Origin: Opitutaceae bacterium
GTDB taxonomy: Bacteria > Verrucomicrobiota > Verrucomicrobiia > Opitutales > Opitutaceae
Assembly: GCA_947474995.1 (NCBI GenBank)
Contig: CANJNJ010000008.1
Coordinates: 1-58,569 of the forward strand
Direction of reading: 5' to 3'
Length of the DNA stretch: 58,569 bases
The translations under genes were made by a program, and so were the position numbers. How positions within the stretch are numbered: the stretch's first letter is position 1; each line of letters starts with the position of its first letter. The notes beneath the pieces are model-generated. The model was not told the DNA's origin, did no database searches, and saw only the letters and a program-made list of their open reading frames with translations. Of this stretch, positions 1 to 9,198 are shown piece after piece.

Positions 1-2
1 GT

Positions 3-1937
3 CTTGTCTTCAAATCCCGCGCCGCAGCCCGGCCCGAACACGAAAGCGATCGCTTCACGCAGGCGCGCGACAGTTATGCGATGCTGGTCGAAGAACATCC
101 CACCAGCCCCAAACTCGATCTATGGAATCGCTTCAAGGGAGACCTCGATGATCTGCTGCGTGCCAACCCGGACCATGTACTTGGGCGGCAATATGCGGCG
201 GTTGCGACGGGCGCCCCACGTCCGCCGTACGCGCCGGCCAAACCGCCCACCGGCGTGCCGGAGTGGGCTTTTCGCCAGGTCGAATTGCTCAGCCGCATCC
301 GGGCGTTCGTTCTTTGGTACATCGACCACCGCCAATCCGCCTACGGCGACTTTGGCGGCGGAATTTCCGACGACGTCGATCTACTCAACACGTGGCCGGG
401 CGTAGCACTCATGGGGGTTGAACCCGAGAAGCTGACGCAGTCCCTGCGCGCCTTGCTCGATGCCGCCTACAAGAACGGCATGTTCACCAACGGGCTGCCC
501 ACCATCCAGGCGGACGAGCTTCACAGCTACGAGGAGGGCATCAACTGCCTCGCGCAAAACCTGATCCTGGACTTCGGCAGTCCCCAGCAGCTCGAACGCG
601 CCATGGTCACGGCTCGCGGCCTCGCAACCGTCACGGGCATCAATACCGCCGGCCATCGCCACATGCGCTCCTCGTACTACAGCGGGACCAAACTGGCGGC
701 CGAAGATCCCTGGGGCTGGGCCAAACCTTACTCGTACCTCGTGCTGCAGGTGCCGCAGCTCCTCGTCGCGTACAATGGCACCCCCGCGCCCAAGAAATAT
801 CTGCTCGAGCTGGCCGATGGTTTGCTGGCGCACTGCCGGGTCGGCGCGGACGGCCGGGTTACTCCGCCGTCGGCCATCCACTTTGCGACGGATCGTGACG
901 GCCCGGGCGGCCGCACGTATTTTCCCTGGAACGTCTATTGGTCCGCCTGGGAATTTACGGGTGAGAAACGCTATCTCGCTCCCATCCTAGATGGGGGCCC
1001 GGGTACCGCGCTGACCGTGGGCGCCAACACCCTCGATTTGCTCAACCTGCGGGCCGCGGCGAACAAGGGCGAGGCCACCCGGGGCCGCGGTCCCGGCAAT
1101 CCGCACCTGCAGTGGCAGCTCACGGGCGACAAGGCGAACCTGACGCGCCTCTACGCCGAGCAAACCGAAAGCTGCGCGTTGCTGGAATACATCAACACCG
1201 AGGGCAGCTTGTGGATCGATCGCGTCAATGTGCCCTACACGGATATCCAGCGCGCCCGCCTCGGCGGCGTCGCCCTGGCCCGCAATTCGCTCCTTCCCGG
1301 CCACGCCGTCAGCTGGTCCTTCCGCGCGCCGGCCAATGAACGGAGCGTCGGCCTCCTCATCCCCAATGCCACGCGCACCTCGTTCAAGGTCATCGCCTAT
1401 AACCTCGAGACGACCGCCGTCCGCGCGACCATGACCGGCTGGAATATCGATCCCGGTGCGTGGGAAATTACGCAGGGCGTCGACACGAACGATGACGATA
1501 TCGCGGACGGCACCGTGACCACGCGCACCGAAAAATTCGAACGCTCGGGCTCGCTGGATTTCACCTTCCCGCCTCGCGCCACGACCGTGCTGACGCTCCA
1601 GCTCAAGACTGCGGGCACCCCCTATTGGCAACGCCCGGATCTTGGACTGGACCGTGGCGACGTGACCCTCGCCGGCGATACGATTCGCGTGACGGTGCAC
1701 AGCCTCGGTTCCGTGCCTTCACCCGCGTCGACCATCGCCCTCCGCGATTCCACCGGCCGCATCGTGACCACGACGTCCATTCCGTCCCTCGCTGCCCCCA
1801 ACGATCTTCTGCCCAAGACCGCGGAGGTTCTTCTGACCCTGCCCGGCGGAACATCGACTAGCGGAGCCACGATCGAAATTGATCCCGAACACCACCTCGA
1901 GGAAATCACCGCGCGCAACAACGCCGTGAGTCTCTAG
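3..1937 (+). CDS. C-terminal part of a large exported protein of unknown function with a CARDB-like end domain
   Basis: The frame is open from the first bases of the window, so the gene starts upstream and only its last 644 residues are seen. An internal ATG at 81 is not a convincing start, because the codons before it read on in the same style. The first two thirds contain many aromatic, His and Asp residues (GGGISDDVDLLN, ELHSYEEGIN, GHRHMRSSYYSG) and predict mainly helices, as in alpha/alpha-toroid carbohydrate-active proteins. The last ~110 residues are a beta-rich module ending EITARNNAVSL, typical of CARDB adhesion domains. I do not recognise a family with a known reaction. A cell-surface or periplasmic polysaccharide role is a guess. 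Confidence 0.75.
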   Translation, partial: LVFKSRAAARPEHESDRFTQARDSYAMLVEEHPTSPKLDLWNRFKGDLDDLLRANPDHVLGRQYAAVATGAPRPPYAPAKPPTGVPEWAFRQVELLSRIRAFVLWYIDHRQSAYGDFGGGISDDVDLLNTWPGVALMGVEPEKLTQSLRALLDAAYKNGMFTNGLPTIQADELHSYEEGINCLAQNLILDFGSPQQLERAMVTARGLATVTGINTAGHRHMRSSYYSGTKLAAEDPWGWAKPYSYLVLQVPQLLVAYNGTPAPKKYLLELADGLLAHCRVGADGRVTPPSAIHFATDRDGPGGRTYFPWNVYWSAWEFTGEKRYLAPILDGGPGTALTVGANTLDLLNLRAAANKGEATRGRGPGNPHLQWQLTGDKANLTRLYAEQTESCALLEYINTEGSLWIDRVNVPYTDIQRARLGGVALARNSLLPGHAVSWSFRAPANERSVGLLIPNATRTSFKVIAYNLETTAVRATMTGWNIDPGAWEITQGVDTNDDDIADGTVTTRTEKFERSGSLDFTFPPRATTVLTLQLKTAGTPYWQRPDLGLDRGDVTLAGDTIRVTVHSLGSVPSPASTIALRDSTGRIVTTTSIPSLAAPNDLLPKTAEVLLTLPGGTSTSGATIEIDPEHHLEEITARNNAVSL

Positions 1938-1969
1938 CCCGGAAATTTCGCGCTGTGGAGCTGCGACCA

Positions 1970-1992
1970 CGGTGGAGGGCCGAGCTCCACCG
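1970..1992. terminator. GC-rich hairpin after the first gene
   Basis: CGGTGGAG (1970-1977) pairs with CTCCACCG (1985-1992) around a 7-base loop, 33 bases after the stop codon. There is no T-run, so it may be a transcript-end hairpin or a small dispersed palindrome. The remaining gap to 2074 shows nothing else. Confidence 0.35.
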
Positions 1993-2074
1993 AGGCCAGC
2001 CGTGGACTAACCCTTAGTCCGGCCTCGACGGCACTCGGCCCCCCATAAAATCCTTACGGGACCGGCTCGACCCC

Positions 2075-2746
2075 TTACCGCCGCTGCAGTTTTTCCGGGG
2101 CCAAGGCTTCGTGGTGAAACCGCACTTCGGCGAATCCGCCCTTGAACCAATATTCAATCGTCTGGCGCACCCCGAGCGAGACCTGCCCCTCACCGAATGA
2201 GCCGAACGCGCCTTCGCGTTCCATTTCCTTCTGGCCGTTGATGAACGAAGTCATCGTCTTTCCATCCCAGCGCATCGCGACCCAATACCACTGGTTCGTC
2301 GGATGCACCAACTTCGGATCGATCGCGACAATGCTCTTGGTGCTCCGGGAAAACAGGAAGTGATCGAGCCACCACTGGCCCTTGCCATCGAGCCGGGTCT
2401 CAAACATGGCGCGCGCCTGCGTCCGATCCGCCAGGTGAAAGAAACGCTGCTGGGCGAGTCCGCCCTCGGCCGGGTAAAACAGGACCTCGATGGTGAACTG
2501 CTTGGCTCCCGCAATGGGAATGGCGGGAATGAAAATGCCGTCCTTGGCGCCATCGAACACCAGTGCCTTCACGCCATTTTCTTCCTTTATCGCCGGCGCG
2601 CCCAACACCACCACCGGATGGCCGCCGATCTGATCGAGATTGTCCAAGCGCCAGATTTCGGCCGCGCCCAGCAGGCTCGGCAGCCCGAGGATGGCGACTA
2701 GCAAGGGAACGCGGGAAAAAAATCGCCGAGGTAGGAGCGGATTCAT
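2075..2746 (-). CDS. Secreted LamG/concanavalin A-like domain protein
   Basis: A 223-residue protein starting MNPLLPRRFFSR with a clear signal peptide (hydrophobic VPLLVAILGLPSLLGAA, cleavage near AEIW). The frame runs further upstream to 2935, but that part has no signal-peptide character and would overlap the divergent regulator, so the ATG at 2746 is preferred. The mature part has the LamG jelly-roll pattern: FTIEVLFYP, FETRLDGKGQWWLDH, WYWVAMRWDGKTMTSFING, and a final AEVRFHHEALAPEKL strand. Such domains bind carbohydrate or accompany secreted glycosidases. No catalytic domain is attached. It diverges from the IclR gene across a gap of about 170 bases. Confidence 0.75.
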   Translation of the reverse strand: MNPLLPRRFFSRVPLLVAILGLPSLLGAAEIWRLDNLDQIGGHPVVVLGAPAIKEENGVKALVFDGAKDGIFIPAIPIAGAKQFTIEVLFYPAEGGLAQQRFFHLADRTQARAMFETRLDGKGQWWLDHFLFSRSTKSIVAIDPKLVHPTNQWYWVAMRWDGKTMTSFINGQKEMEREGAFGSFGEGQVSLGVRQTIEYWFKGGFAEVRFHHEALAPEKLQRR

Positions 2747-2914
2747 CCGCGAACCGTAGCCCCGGTCGGATCTCGGACAACCTCTATTTCCTTCGGCCAA
2801 CGCGACGTGAGCCGGCGGCCCCAAATTCATCGCCGGCCGGGCGTGAGTTGACCGTCCTCCCCCCAAGCGGGCGCTTGCCCTGCCTGCGGGATTGGCGTTA
2901 CCGATTATGCTGCC

Positions 2915-3664
2915 ATGCCCACTAGCACCGGTCAAAATCGCTCCGTTGCCACGTCGTTCTTAAAGGGCCTCGACTTGATGACCGTTCTCGCCCGCCGCCC
3001 GGATGGCATGGCGATGCCCGCCCTGGTCGCCCGACTCAACCTGCCCCGGACGTCGATTCTGCGGATGCTTAACACGCTCGAACTCTACGGGCTCGCCGTG
3101 CGCAGCGGCGGCCTCTGGCGCTCGACGGATCGCTTTCATGAATGGTGCAGCCGGGACACCTACAACGAAATCAAGGTCCATTACCACGAGGCCCTGAGGC
3201 GAATTGCCGCCGAGGTACAAGAACTGGTGGAACTTGGCGTGGGCGAAGGCGAAGGGGTCCGCTACATCGATTGGGTGCAGGCCGAACACTCGGTCACCAT
3301 CGATCCCTTGAAAAGTTCCCTCTACCCGCTGCACCGGACCGCCACCGGCAAACTGCTCCTTTCCCAACGCCCGGACCTCCTGAAGAAATTCAGTGATCAG
3401 CGCCTGCTCGCCGAAATTGAACAGGCCCACCTGAAGGGCGTCGCCTGGAACCGGCGCGAGTCGGACCCCAACATCATGGCTCTGGCAGTTTGGGCCGGGG
3501 TGCCCTCGACCGTGACCCCGGTGATTTGCATCAAGTGGCCGTTCTTTCGTTTTACCGACGCCAAGGCCCGCCAGGCGCTCGCGGTCATTCGCCAAACCGT
3601 CAGCCAGCTCGAAAAATCGGCGCCAGCCCTCGCCCCGGGGCGCGCGCGCCCCGGGCGCAGTTGA
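2915..3664 (+). CDS. IclR-family transcriptional regulator
   Basis: A 249-residue protein with an N-terminal winged helix-turn-helix (about residues 10-70, with LPRTSILRMLNTLELYGL as recognition region) followed by an IclR effector-binding domain (HRTATGKLLLS, typical of the family). IclR proteins usually repress or activate sugar-acid or aromatic catabolic genes in response to a small ligand. The next gene, a sugar-acid kinase, starts 12 bases downstream on the same strand, so the regulator probably controls that gene and perhaps the divergent LamG gene. The effector domain looks slightly short at its C-terminus, ending in a Pro/Arg-rich tail. Confidence 0.85.
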   Translation: MPTSTGQNRSVATSFLKGLDLMTVLARRPDGMAMPALVARLNLPRTSILRMLNTLELYGLAVRSGGLWRSTDRFHEWCSRDTYNEIKVHYHEALRRIAAEVQELVELGVGEGEGVRYIDWVQAEHSVTIDPLKSSLYPLHRTATGKLLLSQRPDLLKKFSDQRLLAEIEQAHLKGVAWNRRESDPNIMALAVWAGVPSTVTPVICIKWPFFRFTDAKARQALAVIRQTVSQLEKSAPALAPGRARPGRS

Positions 3665-3676
3665 CGCGGCGTCGCC

Positions 3677-5065
3677 ATGACCAAAAAATCTTTGTCCGCG
3701 CTCCTCGCGGCCCTGCCACCCGAACCGCGCGTGGTGCCGCAGCCGGCGGCGGTCAAGGTGATCGTGCTCGACGATGACCCCACGGGGACGCAGACCGTTC
3801 ACGGCATCCCGGTGCTGACGGAATGGAGCGTGCCTTCCCTCGAAGCGGGTTTACGCGATCCCGCCCCTTGCTTCTACGTCCTCACCAATTCGCGGGCGCT
3901 TCCCGTCGCCGCCGCGTGCGAACTGAATCGGGAGATCGGTCGCAACCTCACGGCCGCCGCCGCCCGGACCGGCCTCGCGTTCACGGTCGTCAGTCGGAGC
4001 GACTCCACCTTGCGGGGCCATTTTCCCGCGGAGACTGACGCGCTCGCGTCGGCCCTGGGCGGTGGTTTCGACGGCACGCTGATCATTCCGGCCTTCTTCG
4101 CCGGCGGCCGCTACACGATTGGCGACATTCACTATGTCGCGGACGGCGACACGCTCACGCCCGCTGGCGAAACGGAATTCGCCCGCGATGCCTCCTTCGG
4201 GTACCGGGCTTCCGACCTGAAGCAGTGGGTCGAGGAGAAAACGGCAGGGCGCATTCCCGCCGCGACCGTCGTTTCGATCTCCCTCGAAGACCTGCGCGCG
4301 CGTGGCGCCGGGGCTGTCGCGGCCAAACTCACCACCCTCCCGCGCGACGGAGTGGCCATTATCAACATCGCGGCACGCGGGGATCTGGCCGTCCTGACCG
4401 AGGCGCTGGCCCTGACTGAACGCACCGGCAAGCGCTTCCTCTTTCGCACGGCGGGCGATTTCGTCGCGGCGTACGCCGGCATCGCCCCCCGGCCGTTGTT
4501 GTCCAACGCCGAGTTGCGCGCGGCGGATTCAGCAACGGGCGGTCTCATCGTCGCGGGCTCCTACATCGGCAAGTCCTCGGCCCAGCTCGAGGCCCTCTTC
4601 CAGGGCTGTCCGGGCGTCACCCGCCTCGAAATCGCCGTCGAACAATTACTCCTGCCCGAGCGACGTGCGGCAGAAATGTCCCGCTGCCGCGCCGAACTCG
4701 AGTCCCGGCTGGCCGCCGGGACCAGCGCGGTCCTCTACACCAGCCGCAGGCTCATCACCGGCGCCGACGCCCAGGCCAGCCTCGCCATTGGCGAGAAAAT
4801 CTCGTCCGCCCTGGTCGAGATCGTGCGTTCGCTGACCGTTCGACCGCGTTGGTTCGTGGCCAAAGGAGGCATTACCTCCAGCGACCTGGCGACCGAAGCC
4901 CTCGGCATTCGCCGCGCGCTGGTTCTGGGTCAGGCGTTGCCGGGCGTCCCAGTCTGGCAGGCCGGTCCCGAGAGCAAATGGCCCGGACTCGCCTACGTCG
5001 TCTTTCCCGGAAATGTCGGCGGTCCCGATGCCATTCGCCAGCTCGTGGCCGGCCTGATTGGCTGA
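3677..5065 (+). CDS. Four-carbon acid sugar kinase family protein (former DUF1537)
   Basis: A 462-residue cytoplasmic protein. The N-terminal substrate-binding domain carries VIVLDDDPTGTQTVHG and SRSDSTLRGHFPAE, both hallmarks of the family. The C-terminal nucleotide-binding domain carries GGLIVAGSYIGKSSAQ, WFVAKGGITSSDLA and PGNVGGPDAI. Known members (OtnK, DtnK, and D-erythronate, L-threonate and D-threonate kinases) phosphorylate four-carbon sugar acids before oxidation and decarboxylation or isomerisation. The usual partners (PdxA2-type dehydrogenase, OtnC aldolase, OtnI isomerase) are not adjacent, so the substrate is open. It probably shares a transcript with the IclR gene. Confidence 0.88.
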   Translation: MTKKSLSALLAALPPEPRVVPQPAAVKVIVLDDDPTGTQTVHGIPVLTEWSVPSLEAGLRDPAPCFYVLTNSRALPVAAACELNREIGRNLTAAAARTGLAFTVVSRSDSTLRGHFPAETDALASALGGGFDGTLIIPAFFAGGRYTIGDIHYVADGDTLTPAGETEFARDASFGYRASDLKQWVEEKTAGRIPAATVVSISLEDLRARGAGAVAAKLTTLPRDGVAIINIAARGDLAVLTEALALTERTGKRFLFRTAGDFVAAYAGIAPRPLLSNAELRAADSATGGLIVAGSYIGKSSAQLEALFQGCPGVTRLEIAVEQLLLPERRAAEMSRCRAELESRLAAGTSAVLYTSRRLITGADAQASLAIGEKISSALVEIVRSLTVRPRWFVAKGGITSSDLATEALGIRRALVLGQALPGVPVWQAGPESKWPGLAYVVFPGNVGGPDAIRQLVAGLIG

Positions 5066-5089
5066 GCTGCGCACGCCCCTCCGGGCCGC

Positions 5090-5551
5090 CTATTTCTTCG
5101 CCGGAGCCGGGGCGAGGGCCGTCTGCAAACTTGCCAGCCGCCAGGCGCCCGCTTCCCGCCGCCAAACCGCCTGAAAGAAAAGATTCAGATCCCCCCATTT
5201 TCCGGCGACGCCTTTGCGTTGATCAATTTTCCCGTTCAGCACGACGACATCCGGCGTGATGACATGGCCGTGAATATCGGAAGTGACGAATCGCTCGTAC
5301 CGCAGGCCGTTGACGAAGGTGTCGAGGTGATCCTTTTTCGACTCCACCTTTCCGCTGCTGTGCGTGTAGCGACAGTCGTCCGCCATCAGCCCACCGAGGG
5401 TTTTGAGATCAGCGGCGAGCAGCGCGGCGCCGCGCGCTTTCTCGGCAGCAAGCACGGCGGCAATGTCAGCCTGGTCGTCTCGCGCCAGAAGCGAGACGGA
5501 AAAAACCGCCAAAAAAAGCGCGGTGAGTCGAAGGAAGCGGAATGGGTTCAT
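5090..5551 (-). CDS. Secreted SnoaL/NTF2-like protein (DUF4440 type)
   Basis: A 153-residue protein starting at MNPFRFLRLTAL with a signal peptide (LTALFLAVFSVSLLA, then RDDQAD). The mature part has the NTF2-like pattern seen in DUF4440 proteins: AVLAAEKARGAALLAADLKTL, a DDCRYTHSSGKVESK strand and a terminal WRREAGAWRLASLQ strand. The family includes small isomerases and many exported proteins of unknown role. The frame extends 14 codons upstream, but the signal peptide fixes the start at 5551. It lies downstream of purM on the same strand with a 74-base gap; a functional link to purine synthesis is not expected. Confidence 0.8.
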   Translation of the reverse strand: MNPFRFLRLTALFLAVFSVSLLARDDQADIAAVLAAEKARGAALLAADLKTLGGLMADDCRYTHSSGKVESKKDHLDTFVNGLRYERFVTSDIHGHVITPDVVVLNGKIDQRKGVAGKWGDLNLFFQAVWRREAGAWRLASLQTALAPAPAKK

Positions 5552-5625
5552 AGGGGGGATGAGGAGTACCGTTCCGAACCTAGGGGGACCCACCCGGGAT
5601 AATCAAGCCGGACAAGCCCCCGCCG

Positions 5626-6732
5626 CTATCGAACCTGCAGGGTATCGCCCTCGAAGGTCAGTTCGAAGGACGGAACCACGACGGCCTTGCGCGTCCCCTC
5701 TTTCTTCACGCGCCCGGCGAGCCAGGCATCATAACCCGTCGCCTTGGCAATCGCGAGGGCCGCGTCCACGTGCGACGGCGAAACGTAGGCCGCAAAGCCG
5801 ACGCCCATGTTGAATGTCGCATAGGCTTCACGGCGTTCGATCGGCCCGGCCTCCATCATGAATTCGAAGAGCGCGGGCGCCGGCCGCGGCGAGGTGATTT
5901 CGTAAACAAACGGTTCCTCGAGGCGCATCAGCTTGCGCCAGCCGTGGCCGGTCACGTGCGCCACATAATTCAACTTCAGGCCCTGGCGCTGGCACTCCCG
6001 CACAAAGGCGACGTAGATCACCGAAGGCGCCAGCAAAGCCTCGCCGAATTCCCGGGGATCCCCGTGGCCAATCGGGGTCCGGTACGAACGCGGTAATTGC
6101 GCGGCGAGCCGCCGGCAAAGCGAGAGTCCGTTGGTCTGCACGCCCGACGACGCAAAGAAAAGGATCGCATCGCCGTCGCGCACATCCCCGACAATCCGCA
6201 GCTGTTTCGGGAATATTTTTCCGATGGCCGAGCCCGCCAGGACAATCGCCGCGGGCTCCACCACGCCCCCCAGGGTGGGGGTTTCACCGCCGCCCCACAC
6301 CGCGCCGGCGGTGCGGCAACCCTCGGCAAAGCCTGCCACCAGGGCATTCGTACGCGTCGCATCGCCGAACCAGCCCGAGTCGCCCACGGCTGCGTGCATC
6401 GCGACCGAGATCGGCAGCGCGCCGCAGGTGATGAGGTCGTTGACGATCGTCGCGACCGTATCGATGGCGATTTCGCGATAAAAACATTTTCCGGTCGCCG
6501 CGTAGACCGCGTCGGCGACGAGGTTCTTGGTGCCGAGCCCCTCTTCGACGTGGGCCAGGAAGTGATCCGCCGCCTCAATCAAATAGGCGCTCTCACCGCG
6601 CGTGGTCGCCGGCTCGGCATAGCCGTGATCAGCAAGCACCCCGGAGGTCGTGCGCGCGGCCTGTTGGCACGCCCGCTTGAACGCGTCGAGCTGATCGTAG
6701 CGCACCCCGGAAGCTTCGTAGCTCAGAGCCAT
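5626..6732 (-). CDS. purM: Phosphoribosylformylglycinamidine cyclo-ligase (AIR synthase)
   Basis: A 368-residue cytoplasmic enzyme of the PurM/ThiL/SelD fold that makes AIR from FGAM with ATP, step 5 of de novo purine synthesis. The start SYEASGVRYDQLDAFKR matches the family's SYxxAGVD opening. An ATP-binding-type turn (IAIDTVATIVNDLITCGA), the GGGETPTLGGVVEP loop and SSGVQTNGLSLCRR follow in family order. It looks like the slightly longer, divergent PurM found in Bacteroidetes and relatives rather than the E. coli type. It lies 64 bases after purF on the same strand, and purL is the divergent neighbour. Confidence 0.9.
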   Translation of the reverse strand: MALSYEASGVRYDQLDAFKRACQQAARTTSGVLADHGYAEPATTRGESAYLIEAADHFLAHVEEGLGTKNLVADAVYAATGKCFYREIAIDTVATIVNDLITCGALPISVAMHAAVGDSGWFGDATRTNALVAGFAEGCRTAGAVWGGGETPTLGGVVEPAAIVLAGSAIGKIFPKQLRIVGDVRDGDAILFFASSGVQTNGLSLCRRLAAQLPRSYRTPIGHGDPREFGEALLAPSVIYVAFVRECQRQGLKLNYVAHVTGHGWRKLMRLEEPFVYEITSPRPAPALFEFMMEAGPIERREAYATFNMGVGFAAYVSPSHVDAALAIAKATGYDAWLAGRVKKEGTRKAVVVPSFELTFEGDTLQVR

Positions 6733-6796
6733 GGAATTGGTAAGTCTCGCCGCAAAATCACCTCCGACTCGTCACACGTCCCGCGCCACATGTCAC

Positions 6797-8707
6797 TCAA
6801 TAAGACCGCCCATCGAGCTTCTCGTAGTAATTCACGTACGCCTGATTGACGACGCGATAGCCGCCCGGCGTGGGATACCGGCCCGTGAAGTACCAATCAC
6901 CCCGGTGATTCGGGACCGCGGCATGGAGGTTCTCAATCGTCTGAAAGATGATTTCGATCTCGCCCTGCCACTCGAGATTCTTGGGGCGCACCAACTCGAC
7001 GACTTTTCGGGAGATTTCCTGCGGCGTGAACGGCTCGTAAATCCGGCGCACGTGGTTCTCGGAGCCGCCTTTCTTTACCTCGTCACGACACAGCTCGTAG
7101 ACGTCATCAAGGAGCGACGTCTGGCCGCGCTCGTTGATCAGCGCCACGGCCGCCTCGAAGGCGATGAACTTGGCGAACTCCGACATGTCGATGCCGTAGC
7201 AATCGGGATAGCGGATCTGCGGTGCGGTCGAAACGATGACGATTTTCTTCGGGTTGAGTCGCGTGAGAATCCGCAGGATCGAGCGCCGGAGCGTCGTGCC
7301 GCGGACGATCGAATCGTCGATCACGACCAGATTGTCCTGTCCCGCCCGCACCGAGCCATAGGTGATGTCGTAGACATGGCTCGCCAGCTGATTCCGCAGG
7401 TTCTCCTGCCCGATGAACGTGCGGAGCTTGATATCCTTGCTCACGACTTTCTCTCCCCGCGGCCAGTTGCGGAGAATCAGGTCGTCGAGCATCGCTTCGG
7501 TCAGCTTGCCCGCGTTGCTCGCCGCCAAAATCGCCGATTTCACTTCGTCACGCCGGCGCGTGCGCAGCTCCGACATCAAGCCGTAGAACGCCGTCTCCGC
7601 CGTGTTCGGAATGAAACTAAAGACCGTGTTCGCCCAGTCGTTCTTAATCGACTCCAGGACCTGCGCCGCCAGTTGTCCGCCCAACGCCTGGCGTTCGCGG
7701 TAAATATCGACGTCGTTGCCGCGGGAAAAATAAATTCGCTCGAAGGAGCAGGACGTGCGGGCCATCGGCGCCGTGAACGGCGCCGACGTCACGGTCCCGC
7801 TCTTCTTGATCACGACCACGTGGCCGGGCTCGACTTCGCGGACTTGCTCCACCGCCAGGTCGAATACGGTCATCAGCGGCGCCCGCTCCGAGGCAAACGC
7901 CACCACCTCGTCGTTTTGAAAATAGAAACACGGCCGGATGCCCGACGGATCCCGGACCACGAACGCATCACCGTTGCCGATCAAACCGGCCAGCGTGTAG
8001 CCGCCGTCCCAGCGCTGCGAAGCCCGGGTGATGACGCGGGTCAAATCGAGCTCCTCGCTGATCCGGCGTGTCATTTCGGCCCCGGCCAGGTCACGTTTGC
8101 GCAGGAAGCGGTAGATGTCCTCGTGCTCCTCATCGAGGAAGAAGCCGATTTTCTCGAGGATGGCCTGCGTGTCGGTCGCAAAGATCGGGTGCTGGCCCAT
8201 CGCGATGAGCGACTGGTTCAACTCCTGCGTGTTGGTCAGGTTGAAATTACCGCACAGCGCGAGATTGCGCGTCGGCCACGGGCTGCGGCGAAAGAAAGGA
8301 TGGCAGGACGAGATGTTGTAGCCGCCACTCGTGCCATAGCGCAGGTGCCCCAGCAGCAGCTCGCCGCCGAAGTCAAAGTGCCGCTTCACCGTGTCCGGGA
8401 ACTCCGGATGAATCACCCCGGAATCGACGTGTTCGTTATACTGCGAAAGGAGCGACCGGACGATTTTGTCGAGCGGATTGGATTTCACGTTCCGCTCGCG
8501 AAACATGAACGGCTCGCCTGCGGGCAGATCCAGCTTGACGCAAGCCACGCCCGCGCCGTCCTGGCCGCGGTTGTGCTGCTTTTCCATCAGGAGGAAAAGC
8601 TTCGTGAAACCCCAGAGCGGCGAGCCGTATTTTTCCTGGTAAAAGGAAAGCGGCTTGAGGAGCCGCACGAGCGCGACGCCACATTCGTGGTTGATGCGAT
8701 CACTCAT
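6797..8707 (-). CDS. purF: Amidophosphoribosyltransferase, long form
   Basis: A 636-residue enzyme that commits PRPP to purine synthesis by transferring glutamine ammonia. The N-terminal Ntn glutaminase begins MSDRINHECGVALVRL, so the likely nucleophile is Cys9, exposed after removal of a short propeptide. HNRGQDGAGVA and LLGHLRYGTSGGY are glutaminase motifs. The PRPP-binding loop LVVIDDSIVRGTT lies near residues 459-471. At ~636 residues it is clearly longer than the ~500-residue enterobacterial PurF and matches the long form common in Bacteroidetes. It heads a likely purF-purM operon, with the start codon facing purL across about 490 bases. Confidence 0.93.
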   Translation of the reverse strand: MSDRINHECGVALVRLLKPLSFYQEKYGSPLWGFTKLFLLMEKQHNRGQDGAGVACVKLDLPAGEPFMFRERNVKSNPLDKIVRSLLSQYNEHVDSGVIHPEFPDTVKRHFDFGGELLLGHLRYGTSGGYNISSCHPFFRRSPWPTRNLALCGNFNLTNTQELNQSLIAMGQHPIFATDTQAILEKIGFFLDEEHEDIYRFLRKRDLAGAEMTRRISEELDLTRVITRASQRWDGGYTLAGLIGNGDAFVVRDPSGIRPCFYFQNDEVVAFASERAPLMTVFDLAVEQVREVEPGHVVVIKKSGTVTSAPFTAPMARTSCSFERIYFSRGNDVDIYRERQALGGQLAAQVLESIKNDWANTVFSFIPNTAETAFYGLMSELRTRRRDEVKSAILAASNAGKLTEAMLDDLILRNWPRGEKVVSKDIKLRTFIGQENLRNQLASHVYDITYGSVRAGQDNLVVIDDSIVRGTTLRRSILRILTRLNPKKIVIVSTAPQIRYPDCYGIDMSEFAKFIAFEAAVALINERGQTSLLDDVYELCRDEVKKGGSENHVRRIYEPFTPQEISRKVVELVRPKNLEWQGEIEIIFQTIENLHAAVPNHRGDWYFTGRYPTPGGYRVVNQAYVNYYEKLDGRSY

Positions 8708-9198
8708 CGCGTGAGGTGGCGGCTCGGGAACGGGCGTCAGTCAGCATGTGGCAATCGAAGATCGTCAACAAAGCGGTTCATCTCGATGACGCCATCAAAT
8801 TGGTCAACGGCTTTCAGCGTTTCGGCGCGTCTTATTGAAATATTTAACCCGGCAGCCTGACCCGTTTTTCCACTTGGCCATCCGCTTTCCACCCCAAGAA
8901 GAAGCGCCGGGATGCGAATTTGGCGCGATCTAGGCCGGCCCGCCGGTGCCTTCATCCCCAATGCCGCACTTCTCCGTGTTGCCCGCTGCGGGAGAAACGG
9001 GATGATTTGGGGCGCACGCTCCGCCCTCGGGCCCCGCCCTCCCGGGCAGGGCGACCAAAGCCGCCCAAACACAAAATTCAGGTCACCGCTTCCTCCCTCC
9101 GACCCCTCCCCGCCCCTCGGGCGGCCACGGGAACCGGAAATGACCTTCGGGCTCCTTGACCGCGCCGGTGATGTTCGCGAACGTCCTTGGTCCCGACC
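8708..9198. promoter_or_regulatory. Divergent purF/purL control region
   Basis: This gap between two divergent purine genes must hold both promoters. Visible items are a 30-codon reading frame at 8746-8838 (MWQSKIVNKAVHLDDAIK onwards) in a stretch richer in A and T than its surroundings, a weak hairpin-like copy at 8982-9001 resembling the repeat at 16506-16525 (17 of 20 bases), and GC-rich palindromic patches around 9020-9055. I see no clear purine riboswitch or operator. Confidence 0.4.

Noticed and set aside
6731-8860. A 709-codon plus-strand frame across purF
   Set aside because: Antisense shadow of purF.
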